From Candidatus Auribacterota bacterium (lineage in GTDB: Bacteria; Auribacterota; UBA6266), in the NCBI GenBank assembly GCA_016933315.1, contig JAFGBE010000025.1, positions 1 to 10,743 of the forward strand: 10,743 bases of DNA. Reading direction: 5' to 3'. The notes beneath the pieces are model-generated. The model saw only the letters and a list, made by a program, of their open reading frames with translations, ran no database searches and was not told the origin of the DNA. Position 1 is the stretch's first letter; every line of letters begins with the position of its first letter. Position numbers and translations under genes: made by a program. Positions 1 through 6,405 of the stretch are shown here, piece after piece.

Positions 1-24
1 AACCCTTTTCAAGCTTTTATCCAT
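1..24 (-). CDS. Possible 5' end of a minus-strand gene, cut by the window edge
   Basis: On the minus strand an ATG at 24-22 opens eight codons (M-D-K-S-L-K-R-V) that run off the window. An AGAAGG ribosome binding site (33-38) lies 8 bases upstream, and promoter-like sequence lies further upstream. An earlier ATG in another frame meets a stop after four codons. Nothing can be said about function. Eight codons are too few to prove a gene; the case rests on the promoter, RBS and start being in the right order. Confidence 0.35.
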
Positions 25-65
25 ATACCATACCTTCTGCTTCCGAATTATACTATTACCGAACT

Positions 66-80
66 ATTCGAATTTCGAAA
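66..80. promoter_or_regulatory. Two abutting TTCGAA palindromes at the predicted start site
   Basis: ATTCGAAT (66-73) and TTTCGAAA (73-80) are perfect 8-bp palindromes sharing one base, so their TTCGAA cores are offset by 7 bases. They sit at the predicted transcription start of the left-edge gene, where a repressor site would be expected. No cognate regulator is visible in the window, and the AT-rich setting makes chance palindromes fairly likely. Confidence 0.25.
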
Positions 81-109
81 TATTTACCATATAAAACAAT
101 CCAAGTCAA
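81..109 (-). promoter_or_regulatory. Predicted promoter for the left-edge gene
   Basis: The minus strand reads TTGACT (109-104), a 17-base spacer, then TAAATA (86-81) preceded by TGG, an extended -10 form. Start of transcription would fall near position 74. A second possible -10, a perfect TATAAT, lies closer to the start codon (52-47) but has no good -35 box. This is a motif match only. Confidence 0.35.
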
Positions 110-151
110 GTTTTTTTTCGCAATCGGAAGATTTTAAGGGGAGTATAAAAA

Positions 152-1945
152 CTATCTCTTTTTCTGCGGGCTGATAAGTGATTTGCCGCCGAAACCGATG
201 AGATCTTTACGCTTGCAGGCCTCAAGCGCTTTTTCTACCAGGTTTTTGTTTGATTCCCTGTCAAAATGCGCAAGCGCCCTTTGCAGCGCCTTTTCATGAT
301 TATTGGACGGCACATGTAATTTTTGCCCGGTAAAAGGATCCATCCCCGTATAATACATACAGGTTGAAATACTGCCGGGGGTAGGGGTAAACTCCTGGAT
401 CGAATCCGGGATAAAATGTGTTTTCCTGAAATAAAGAGCCAGTTCAAGCATATCTTCAACGGCACACCCCGGATGCGCGGAGATATAATAAGGTATAAGG
501 AATTGCTTTCTGCCTATCCTCCTGTTGACTGATTTAAACTTTTCCGCAAAATCAAGATACAGCTTAAAAGGCGGCTTTTTCATTACCTTAAGCACCCGTT
601 CTGAAATGTGCTCGGGCGCAACCCTCAGTTGACCGCTTATATGCCCGTCGCATATAAATTCAAGGTATCCGCTTTTCTCATCACGGAGTACCAGGTCATA
701 CCTCAGGCCCGAAGTTACAAAAACATTTTTTACTCCCGGTATTTTTTTGATTCTATTGATCAGTTTTATCTGCGGCATATGGTCAAAATCAAGATTTCCG
801 CATATTTCGGGGAACAGGCATGTTCTATCGCCGCAGTGAGACCCCTTGTTTACCCTGCAACCCATTTTATACATATTTGATGTGGGCCCGGAAAGGACAT
901 GCACCGTCCCTTTAAAGTCATGCCTCTTAGACAACATGGTTATCTCCCCGATAATAGAATCCTCGCTTCTGTTTTGTATCACATTCCCCTGCATCACAGG
1001 AATAGAGCAGTAAGAACATTCCCCGAAACAACCCCTGTGGCTCGTAACGGACCATTTCACGGGCTCAAGCGCGGGTATATCCTTTTTATAAACGGGGTGA
1101 GGATCCCGCGTGTAAGGGAGGGAATAGATGTAATCCATCTCAATTTCAGTCAGTGGTTCCGCGGGGTTATTCTGCACAACATATCTTGCATCGTATTTCT
1201 GCGCAATCGGCCTTGTTTTCCCGCCGCAGCAGGAATTGGCGCTGATTATCCTGAAGGCTTCCGCAAATTTTTTCTTATCGGAAACGATTTCACTAAATTC
1301 CGGGATGATTATACTATTTTCGGGAGGGCTCTTAGAAACATACGCAATACCGTCAATATCATATAAAGATGCTTTGTCTTTCCCTGAATCAAGCCTCTGA
1401 GCTATTTCAAGTATCTGGCTCTCTCCCATGCCGTACACTATGATATCGGCTTTTGAGTCCACTAATATGGATTTGCGGATATTGTCTTCCCAATAATCAT
1501 AATGAGCAAAACGTCTCAGGCTGGCCTCAACCCCTCCCAGGACAATAGGAACATCCTTGTAAGCGTGGCGGCAAAGATTGCTGTAAACTATACATGCCCT
1601 GTCGGGCCTTCTTCCTTTCTCTCCGCCGCAGGAAAAAACATCGGAACTTCTTTTTTTTCCGGGTCTTGAATAATTATTGAGCATGGAATCTATACTGCCC
1701 GAAGAAATGCCGATAAAAAGCCGGGGTTTACCGAACACTTCAACCGAACTTTTATCTTTCCAGTCGGGCTGAGGTATAATCCCCACCCTGAAGCCGGAAT
1801 CCGCCAATACCCGGCCTATAACGGCAATACCGAATGACGGGTGGTCAATATAAGCATCGCCGCTGATAAGCAAAACGTCTATTTCATCCCATCCCGCTTC
1901 AAGAGCTTCCCTTCCTGTTACGGGCAGTATGTACGGAAGTTTCAC
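152..1945 (-). CDS. ygiQ: YgiQ-family (UPF0313) radical SAM protein
   Basis: A 597-residue cytoplasmic iron-sulfur protein of the YgiQ family; its substrate is, as far as I know, not established. The N-terminal half carries a cobalamin-binding-like region with family segments such as ISGDAYIDHPSFG (28-40) and VLGGVEASLRR (135-145). The radical SAM cluster motif CxxxCxxC is C306, C310, C313, followed by the (S/T)SGLRYD and APEH segments of the barrel. A second cysteine group (C363, C371, C376, C382) matches the family's usual C-x-L-F/Y-P-x-I-C region. Length is normal for the family. The start is GTG at 1945, overlapping the stop of the upstream carboxypeptidase gene as GTGA. An AAGGAGG ribosome binding site lies inside that gene's last codons, so the two are probably translationally coupled. 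No clear terminator follows the TAG stop. The family assignment is firm; the biological role is not. Confidence 0.93.
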   Translation of the reverse strand: MKLPYILPVTGREALEAGWDEIDVLLISGDAYIDHPSFGIAVIGRVLADSGFRVGIIPQPDWKDKSSVEVFGKPRLFIGISSGSIDSMLNNYSRPGKKRSSDVFSCGGEKGRRPDRACIVYSNLCRHAYKDVPIVLGGVEASLRRFAHYDYWEDNIRKSILVDSKADIIVYGMGESQILEIAQRLDSGKDKASLYDIDGIAYVSKSPPENSIIIPEFSEIVSDKKKFAEAFRIISANSCCGGKTRPIAQKYDARYVVQNNPAEPLTEIEMDYIYSLPYTRDPHPVYKKDIPALEPVKWSVTSHRGCFGECSYCSIPVMQGNVIQNRSEDSIIGEITMLSKRHDFKGTVHVLSGPTSNMYKMGCRVNKGSHCGDRTCLFPEICGNLDFDHMPQIKLINRIKKIPGVKNVFVTSGLRYDLVLRDEKSGYLEFICDGHISGQLRVAPEHISERVLKVMKKPPFKLYLDFAEKFKSVNRRIGRKQFLIPYYISAHPGCAVEDMLELALYFRKTHFIPDSIQEFTPTPGSISTCMYYTGMDPFTGQKLHVPSNNHEKALQRALAHFDRESNKNLVEKALEACKRKDLIGFGGKSLISPQKKR

Positions 1946-2985
1946 CGGGGTTCTTCCTCCTTAAAAAACTTTTTCATGTACTCCCATGTCTTATAATCGA
2001 TACTGCCTGTCACCTGCAACCCGTTTTTCTCCTGAAATTTTTTGACGGCCTTTACCGTTAAAACGCCTCTGATTCCGTCAACAGGGCCCGGGTCACAACC
2101 GGCCCTTTTAAGGAGTATCTGCTCATTCCTTGTATTTCTCTTAATATTTGAATCCCTGTCCAACTCTATGGTTTCTATGCCAAAAGAATAATCAAGCAGC
2201 TGTATGAGATCGCCCCATACGGGATGACTGCACTTAAGCAATATAACTATGATTCTTTTCCCTCCGTATTCCGCAAACCCCGCGTAACAATGACCCGCGT
2301 CCCTGGTAAAACCGGTTTTCCCTATGGCAAGGCCGGGGTACTGCCAGGCAAAACGGCTGTGATTGCTGATATTTATCTGCCTTCTTTCCTGTAATTTTCC
2401 CCTATTGCCGGGATTTCCTTCGTATACGGAGATTTTTCCGTTCCTCTTCCTCATCACTTCGATAAAATAGGGTTTTTTGACACACTCGCGGACAATCAAA
2501 GCAAGGTCTTTTGCCGTGGTATACTGTCCCCTGCCCGGAAGCCCGTTCGGATTTATAAAGTACGAATCAACGGCCCCGATACGGCGGCAAAAGGCATTCA
2601 TATCCTTCACAAAACCACTTTCCGAACCCGATGCCTTTTCCGCAATGACGACAGCGGCATTATTCGCGGATTCAAGCAGCAATGCTTCCAGCAAAGCATC
2701 GACCGTAAGTATATCCCCCTCTTTTATATCGATACCCGAAGGAGGAACAGCCGCAGCATCCGAAGAAACAAAGGCATAATCATCGAGCTTTAATCTTTCC
2801 AGCGCCAAAAGGAATGTCACAAGTTTTACGGTCGAAGCCGGATAAAGCTTCCGGCCGCCGCTTTTTTCAAATAACAATTGCCCCGTATCAGCTTCAATAA
2901 TAATCGCGGATTTCGCCGTTATAGAAGGCTCGGCGGCGCCTGCAGTGCATAAAGATATAAGCAATATTAATAAAATATATTTCAT
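1942..2985 (-). CDS. D-alanyl-D-alanine carboxypeptidase (peptidase S11) with peptidoglycan-binding domain
   Basis: A 347-residue exported enzyme that trims the terminal D-alanine from peptidoglycan stem peptides. A signal peptide covers residues 1-18, with cleavage near AGAA. The three active-site motifs of the serine penicillin-binding fold are all present: S51-T-V-K54, S106-A-N108 and K223-T-G225. After the catalytic domain, residues about 285-340 form a PG_binding_1-like domain with the typical D-P-G-P-V-D-G turn and V-K-A-V-K-K-F-Q helix. This takes the place of the C-terminal beta-rich domain and membrane anchor of E. coli PBP5, so the protein probably attaches to the wall through that domain. 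The start is ATG at 2985; the ribosome binding site is weak (CGGATA just upstream). It is the first gene of a two-gene unit with ygiQ. It resembles the DacF/PBP5 group, but I give no symbol. Confidence 0.92.
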   Translation of the reverse strand: MKYILLILLISLCTAGAAEPSITAKSAIIIEADTGQLLFEKSGGRKLYPASTVKLVTFLLALERLKLDDYAFVSSDAAAVPPSGIDIKEGDILTVDALLEALLLESANNAAVVIAEKASGSESGFVKDMNAFCRRIGAVDSYFINPNGLPGRGQYTTAKDLALIVRECVKKPYFIEVMRKRNGKISVYEGNPGNRGKLQERRQINISNHSRFAWQYPGLAIGKTGFTRDAGHCYAGFAEYGGKRIIVILLKCSHPVWGDLIQLLDYSFGIETIELDRDSNIKRNTRNEQILLKRAGCDPGPVDGIRGVLTVKAVKKFQEKNGLQVTGSIDYKTWEYMKKFFKEEEPR

Positions 2986-3016
2986 TATCCGAATATTATT
3001 AACAGATATATGTATA

Positions 3017-3046
3017 TTAATAAACCAAAAAATAGAGACTTGACAA
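3017..3046 (-). promoter_or_regulatory. Possible promoter of the carboxypeptidase-ygiQ pair
   Basis: The minus strand reads TTGTCA (3046-3041), an 18-base spacer, then TATTAA (3022-3017), about 30 bases before the start codon. Its -35 box uses the same bases as the divergent -35 of the plus-strand gene. The region is very AT-rich and other -10 choices exist, so the exact placement is uncertain. Confidence 0.3.
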
Positions 3047-3068
3047 TTAAGGCATGATATGTTAACGT
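3040..3068 (+). promoter_or_regulatory. Promoter of the stand-alone secreted protein gene
   Basis: A perfect TTGACA -35 box (3040-3045), a 17-base spacer, then a -10 at 3063-3068 reading TAACGT. The -10 keeps the three most important positions (T, A and final T) and is preceded by TG-n (3060-3062), making it an extended -10. Predicted transcription start is about 3075, giving a leader of about 72 nt. The -10 lies wholly inside the operator palindrome, so repressor binding would block polymerase. The same geometry recurs before the LacI gene, which supports the call. Confidence 0.65.
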
Positions 3069-3073
3069 TAACA
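3060..3073. promoter_or_regulatory. LacI-family operator 1 (TGTTAACGTTAACA)
   Basis: A perfect 14-bp palindrome with a central CpG, the symmetry and centre usual for LacI-family operators, where the hinge-helix leucine enters the minor groove. A near-identical copy lies before the LacI-family gene. It covers the -10 region of the secreted-protein promoter. That the adjacent regulator binds here is inferred from proximity and repetition. Confidence 0.75.
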
Positions 3074-3146
3074 GCAAATAGGGTATTCTACTAACTTTCA
3101 ACTATCCAACCCTCCCCCCAGAAGGTTGTTGAGAAAGGGGTACCCT

Positions 3147-3710
3147 ATGTTTTCTTTTTTTGCCTTCGTATTTTTATCATTAAGCACGATTGTGGCTGCC
3201 GCAGAGTACAACGAACCCTGCTGCCTGGTGTTTCAGAATTTTGACAATGCAGGCACAAAGAGCACTCTTTACTATGACTACTATAAAAGTAACCCGTCTC
3301 TCCAGAAAAATATCAATCCCGTAAAGGAAACAGGAAAAATATGCCTGCAGATCAAGCCCCAGGGGGCCAACCCTGACGGGGGGACAGTCGGCATTTACCC
3401 ATGCAAGGAATTCAACTCCGGAATCGGCAAATATCCCCTTACGGGAAAAAGCCTGCTTTCCATGATGGTTCTTGATCTCAAGGGAGAACACAATTTCGAA
3501 TGCAAAATAATAGATGCGGAAGGCAAAAACTATACAGTATGGTCCGGCTCAAAAAGTAAAAAAGTCAAATGGGCAAAAATATACTGGGAGTTCAGGGAAT
3601 TCATTAAACAGGGGCTTCAACCCGAAAAAATATCCAGAATAGAGATATACGTTTATGAAAAAGGCATTTATTTCATTGATAACATAGTACTAGCCGAACC
3701 TGCATACTAA
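3147..3710 (+). CDS. Small secreted beta-sandwich-like protein, paralogue 1
   Basis: 187 residues, unnamed family. A signal peptide (1-19, ending A-A-A before E20) sends it across the inner membrane. The mature part is a single domain with no membrane segment: F-Q-N-F-D (29-33), S-N-P-S (48-51), G-G-T-V-G-I-Y-P (78-85), V-L-D (108-110), F-E-C-K-I (117-121), E-F-I-K-Q-G-L (151-157) and a closing G-I-Y-F-I-D-N (173-179). This pattern of strands ending in G-x-Y-x-x-D-N resembles carbohydrate-binding jelly-roll modules. It is clearly related to the genes at 9550 and 10154 and is closest to the former, sharing the Cys residues at K-x-C-L-x-I and F-E-C-K-I. I chose ATG 3147 over TTG 3126 because AAAGGGG lies 6 bases before it and the signal peptide then starts cleanly. 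It has its own promoter and operator and appears monocistronic. Sugar binding is inferred, not shown. Confidence 0.85.
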   Translation: MFSFFAFVFLSLSTIVAAAEYNEPCCLVFQNFDNAGTKSTLYYDYYKSNPSLQKNINPVKETGKICLQIKPQGANPDGGTVGIYPCKEFNSGIGKYPLTGKSLLSMMVLDLKGEHNFECKIIDAEGKNYTVWSGSKSKKVKWAKIYWEFREFIKQGLQPEKISRIEIYVYEKGIYFIDNIVLAEPAY

Positions 3711-3747
3711 GAGACCAATACAAGCAATAAAAATAATTAAAAATAAC

Positions 3748-3776
3748 TTGAAATATTGTTAAAAATGTGTTACCGT
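3748..3776 (+). promoter_or_regulatory. Promoter of the LacI-led glycosidase operon
   Basis: TTGAAA (3748-3753), a 17-base spacer, then TACCGT (3771-3776) preceded by TG-n (3768-3770). The -35 begins exactly 20 bases before the operator, as in the promoter at 3040. Predicted start of transcription is near 3783, leaving a leader of about 27 nt with an AAAAGGA ribosome binding site (3797-3803) before the ATG at 3810. Confidence 0.6.
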
Positions 3777-3781
3777 TAACA
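3768..3781. promoter_or_regulatory. LacI-family operator 2 (TGTTACCGTTAACA)
   Basis: Thirteen of 14 bases match operator 1; the only change is A to C at position 6. It keeps the central CpG and overlaps the operon's predicted -10, immediately before the LacI-family gene, which implies autoregulation. No third copy was found by reading the rest of the window. Confidence 0.75.
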
Positions 3782-3809
3782 TAGGGAGTAACATTCAAAA
3801 GGAATTATT

Positions 3810-4820
3810 ATGGCCACAATCTCCGATATCTCAAGAAAGACGGGATATTCAATAATGACCGTATCCCGCGTGATAAATAACTCCAAAAATGTTTCGGAAA
3901 AAGCAAGAAAATCCATTGCGAAAGCTGTTAAGGACCTTAATTACACGCCCAATGCGGCTGCGAGAAGGCTTGTAAAGCAGAAATCACAGACCATAGGCCT
4001 TATAATCACATACGAACAGATTTTTTCTTCATATTATTTTCTCACGATAATGAAAGGTATCGAAGAAAAACTCGAAAAAACGGATTATAACCTGATTATG
4101 TACGCATCAAATTCCCCCAATGTCGCTTCCGAATCGAAACTGCTCAACCTTATTAACCAAAAATTCATCGACGGCTTCCTTGTTATAGCCCCTTCGAAAG
4201 ATGAGTTTTTTATGAAGACCTTGCACACAAACAAAATACCTACGGTAATCATCGGGGCAAGTTACCCTTTCTTTAACTGTGTGGATGTGGATAATAACAA
4301 AGCAACTTTCCTCGCCATCGAATACCTGATAAAAAAGGGGCACAAATCCATAGGTCTGATACGCGGCACAAAAAACAGGTATGACGCAATAGAGAGAGAA
4401 AAAGCATTTACCGAATGCCTTGAAAAGCACGGGCTTGAAATAAACAGGATGTGGTTTATAGACGGCCATTTTGAATACCGGCAGGCACACCTCAATACAT
4501 TAAAGCTTATAGATGAAGGGACTCTGCCTACGGCGCTGTTTGCCGCGAACGATCTTATGGCTATAGGCTCGATAGACGCGTTACACTCCCGCAGCATAAA
4601 AATTCCCGGAGATATTTCAATAATAGGATTTGACGATATCGACCTTGCAAAATTAATACAGCCCCCTTTGACAACTGTCAAGCAACCGCTTTATAATATG
4701 GGAGAAGCCGCCGCATCCAGAATAGTCGAACTTGTTGAAACAGGAAGCAAAAAAACCGTTTCCCAGACAATAAGGATGGACACCGAGATAGTGGAAAGAG
4801 AAAGCGTGAGGAAACTATGA
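3810..4820 (+). CDS. LacI-family transcriptional regulator
   Basis: A 336-residue sugar-responsive DNA-binding repressor, full length for the family. The N-terminal helix-turn-helix (about residues 2-25) contains the family's T-V-S-R-V-I-N recognition helix, with I15-M16 where LacI has Y17-Q18. The hinge helix follows: P-N-A-A-A-R-R-L (47-54), with L54 in the place of the leucine that wedges into the central CpG. Residues 60-336 are the periplasmic-binding-protein-like effector domain, including the A-N-D-L-M-A-I-G and I-I-G-F-D-D segments. The start is ATG 3810 with AAAAGGA 6 bases upstream. The matching operators at 3060 and 3768 are its likely targets, so it probably controls its own operon and the satellite gene. 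Its last codons overlap the next gene's ATG. The inducer is unknown; a breakdown product of the GH2 substrate is a reasonable guess. Confidence 0.94.
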   Translation: MATISDISRKTGYSIMTVSRVINNSKNVSEKARKSIAKAVKDLNYTPNAAARRLVKQKSQTIGLIITYEQIFSSYYFLTIMKGIEEKLEKTDYNLIMYASNSPNVASESKLLNLINQKFIDGFLVIAPSKDEFFMKTLHTNKIPTVIIGASYPFFNCVDVDNNKATFLAIEYLIKKGHKSIGLIRGTKNRYDAIEREKAFTECLEKHGLEINRMWFIDGHFEYRQAHLNTLKLIDEGTLPTALFAANDLMAIGSIDALHSRSIKIPGDISIIGFDDIDLAKLIQPPLTTVKQPLYNMGEAAASRIVELVETGSKKTVSQTIRMDTEIVERESVRKL

Positions 4821-5668
4821 TTAGAAAGAACAAAACCTTTTCGCTCTCCTGCTTAAATTCTCATCTTAAGGGGTTTACTCCGTTAAAGAACTGCCTGTCG
4901 GCAGGTAGAAAGTTTTGTGGCAAAGTTAGAAATAAGTTTCTCCACATAACTGATATGCAATCAGGCATTGTTAAGCAGAAGAATTCTCTAACGGGGTTTA
5001 CCCTTATAGAACTTCTTGTGGTAATAGCGATAATCGCGATTCTTGCAGGGCTTCTTCTCCCTGTGCTGAAAAAAGCAAGGGAACATTCCTATACTGCTCT
5101 CTGTCATTCCAATCTAAAACAGATTGGAAACGCGATTTACATGTATTCGCTCGATTATAAAGATTTGCTCCCCATCGCAATAACATTTTCATGGGAACCG
5201 GAAGATTCCGGAGGTTCATGGACACCGAATCCCAATCCGTCGGGAGGAGGACAGGAAAGATGGATACAGGATGTCTTAATCCCCTACCTGCACGGCGCGG
5301 TGGGAGACATGGGAGATATATGGAAATGCAAAGGGCAGGATCCTGCCGCCAGCGCCATGTTCAATGAAAACGGATACCGATACAATTACTGGTTCGCCAT
5401 GGGCGGCGGGACAGCTTCAAGCCAGACAGGCTACGGCGGAAGAAAAATCGATTCAGTACCCAAGCCAAGTGATGCAGTGTTGGTATACGATCTTGCTTTC
5501 GGGGACTGGGATAACTCCGGCCAGCCGAGACTGCCGCATAAAGGAATAAATGTCTTATACGTGGACGGTCATGTGGATTTTGTACCTGATAAAATATACT
5601 TCCAGCAGGAAATAGACAATGACGCGCAGCCTTATAACAGCCCCTTCCGGAGTAACGGCTGGTATTGA
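4817..5668 (+). CDS. Prepilin-like protein 1 (type II/IV N-terminal methylation motif, H-x-DG C-terminus)
   Basis: 283 residues. G60 followed by F61-T-L-I-E65 and a hydrophobic helix (about 61-82) is a canonical type IV prepilin / type II pseudopilin processing site. The mature protein would start at F61 with the conserved E at +5 and a soluble C-terminal domain. Near the end H241 lies eight residues before D250-G251, a variant of the H-x9-DG signature common in Lentisphaerota and Planctomycetes pseudopilins. ATG 4817 overlaps the regulator's stop (ATGA) and has GAGGA 4 bases upstream, so the 60-residue leader is real as encoded, though far longer than usual. The excess is a 123-bp in-frame insertion (see the repeat at 4870). 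The gene is a tandem paralogue of the one at 5724. Likely inner-membrane anchored and processed by PilD-like peptidase; its role beside the glycosidase is unknown. Confidence 0.88.
   Translation: MIRKNKTFSLSCLNSHLKGFTPLKNCLSAGRKFCGKVRNKFLHITDMQSGIVKQKNSLTGFTLIELLVVIAIIAILAGLLLPVLKKAREHSYTALCHSNLKQIGNAIYMYSLDYKDLLPIAITFSWEPEDSGGSWTPNPNPSGGGQERWIQDVLIPYLHGAVGDMGDIWKCKGQDPAASAMFNENGYRYNYWFAMGGGTASSQTGYGGRKIDSVPKPSDAVLVYDLAFGDWDNSGQPRLPHKGINVLYVDGHVDFVPDKIYFQQEIDNDAQPYNSPFRSNGWY
4877..4892 (+). repeat. Left imperfect terminal inverted repeat of the insertion
   Basis: ACTCCGTTAAAGAACT, matching the complement of 4982-4997 at 13 of 16 positions. The match extends a few bases into the flanking direct repeat. 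Confidence 0.6.
4891..4904. repeat. Small hairpin CTGCC-TGTC-GGCAG inside the insertion
   Basis: A 5-bp stem with a 4-base loop lies next to the left inverted repeat. A second hairpin, AGAAA-TAAG-TTTCT, lies at 4928-4941, and TGAT-ATGCA-ATCA lies at 4951-4963. The density of hairpins in about 100 bases fits a palindromic mobile repeat better than ordinary leader coding sequence. Confidence 0.5.
4982..4997 (-). repeat. Right imperfect terminal inverted repeat of the insertion
   Basis: Read on the minus strand this is ACCCCGTTAGAGAATT, the partner of 4877-4892. It abuts the real prepilin cleavage motif, so the last inserted bases are directly followed by the G-F-T codons. Confidence 0.6.
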
Positions 5669-5710
5669 AATTTGACGCGAGCGCAGGGTTAAAACAGAGG
5701 ATTAAAGAAG

Positions 5711-5722
5711 GTATAATTATAC
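5711..5722. promoter_or_regulatory. 12-bp palindrome GTATAATTATAC before prepilin-like gene 2
   Basis: A perfect palindrome lies between the ribosome binding site (AAGAAGG, 5705-5711) and the ATG at 5724. It contains TATAAT but has only TTAAAA at the proper -35 distance, so an internal promoter is possible but weak. As RNA it could form a 4-bp stem that draws the rather distant ribosome binding site (12-base gap) nearer the start codon. Confidence 0.25.
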
Positions 5723-5723
5723 T

Positions 5724-6401
5724 ATGAGAAAGACAAAACATCATAACCATGGGTTCACCCTGATGGAACTGCTGATAGTATTGGGTGTAATCGCGATATT
5801 GAGCGGAATCCTTCTTCCCACACTGCAAAAAGCAAGGGAGCGCGGATACAGGTCTCTGTGCCAATCTAATTTGAAACAGCTGGGTGAGGCTATATATATC
5901 TACACGATTGATAATAACAGGCTTCTTCCTTTTTCCACTTCTTTCGGATGGGAACCTGTCGGCTCATGGAGTCCCAACCCATGGGAAAGATGGCTGCAGG
6001 ACAGGCTGATTCCCTATGTCGGCGGAGATCCGAGTTCATCAATCGACCCGGATGTATGGCTATGCAAAGCCAGGGACAGCAGCCTCGCGTCATGGTGCGG
6101 TAAAAACAGTTACCGGTACAACTACTGGTTTGCCTGCGGAGGAGGCGCTGCATTGGCCGACACAGGACAAGGCCGGCGTATCGAGAATGTACGGCGTCCT
6201 CCCGAAGCTGTTTTAATGTACGACATATCCTTCGGCGACTGGGATAACCCCGGCCAGCCAAGATTGGCTCATGACGGCATCAATGTACTATATGTAGACG
6301 GCCATGTAAGTTTTGTCCCCGAGAAAACATATTTCCAGCAGGAACTTGACAATGACGACTTACCTTATAACAGCACTTTCAGAAAGAACGGATGGCTTTA
6401 A
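5724..6401 (+). CDS. Prepilin-like protein 2 (type II/IV N-terminal methylation motif, H-x-DG C-terminus)
   Basis: 225 residues, paralogous to the preceding gene over its whole mature length. The leader is a normal ten residues (MRKTKHHNHG), cut before F11-T-L-M-E15, followed by a hydrophobic helix (11-32). H183 with D192-G193 gives the same eight-residue spacing as paralogue 1. Both proteins share [19 protein letters not shown] and a conserved tail beginning F-Q-Q-E and ending N-G-W. Paralogue 1 has several extra residues around P-N-P-S-G-G-G-Q. The ATG at 5724 follows AAGAAGG at a longer than usual distance. The stop lies 4 bases before the GH2 start, implying coupling. Expected to be an inner-membrane-anchored pseudopilin; partner and role are not shown by the sequence. 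Confidence 0.9.
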   Translation: MRKTKHHNHGFTLMELLIVLGVIAILSGILLPTLQKARERGYRSLCQSNLKQLGEAIYIYTIDNNRLLPFSTSFGWEPVGSWSPNPWERWLQDRLIPYVGGDPSSSIDPDVWLCKARDSSLASWCGKNSYRYNYWFACGGGAALADTGQGRRIENVRRPPEAVLMYDISFGDWDNPGQPRLAHDGINVLYVDGHVSFVPEKTYFQQELDNDDLPYNSTFRKNGWL

Positions 6402-6405
6402 TCTC

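Larger units (their letters stand above)
4870..5001. repeat. 123-bp in-frame insertion element bounded by 9-bp direct repeats
   Basis: GGGGTTTAC occurs at 4870-4878 and again at 4993-5001, exactly 123 bases (41 codons) apart in the same frame. Both encode the G-F-T of the prepilin motif. Just inside are imperfect inverted repeats: 4877-4892 matches the complement of 4982-4997 at 13 of 16 positions, with core GTTARAGAAYT. Further inside are TGCCTG (4892-4897) and its complement CAGGCA (4962-4967), plus the hairpins listed separately. Removing one unit leaves the leader [19 protein letters not shown] followed by FTLIELL, an ordinary prepilin start. This looks like a small palindromic (MITE- or REP-like) element that inserted without breaking the frame. 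There is no coding capacity of its own. Confidence 0.7.

Noticed and set aside
111..118. Run of eight T as a transcription terminator
   Set aside because: It would serve a plus-strand transcript, for which there is no gene, and no stable stem precedes it; on the minus strand, where ygiQ ends, it reads as A.
899..1366. 155-codon open frame on the plus strand opposite ygiQ
   Set aside because: It lies wholly within the firmly identified radical SAM gene, has no ribosome binding site and its product has no recognisable domain.
3126..3146. TTG start seven codons upstream for secreted protein 1
   Set aside because: AAAGGGG is positioned for the ATG at 3147, and the added residues put charged and glycine residues ahead of a clean signal peptide.
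4107..4681. Two minus-strand frames of 127 and 139 codons inside the LacI gene
   Set aside because: They are antisense to conserved LacI-family coding sequence, overlap each other and show no start signals.
4871..4888. G-F-T at leader residue 19 of prepilin-like protein 1 as the real cleavage site
   Set aside because: It is followed by P-L-K-N and polar residues, with no glutamate at +5 and no hydrophobic helix; the site at residue 60 has all of these.
5361..5864. 167-codon minus-strand frame across the two prepilin-like genes
   Set aside because: It is antisense to two well-supported paralogous genes; the product is unlike any family I recognise.
6313..6405. TTG start 31 codons upstream for the GH2 gene
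   Set aside because: It falls inside the coding sequence of prepilin-like protein 2, and the signal peptide begins at the ATG at 6406.
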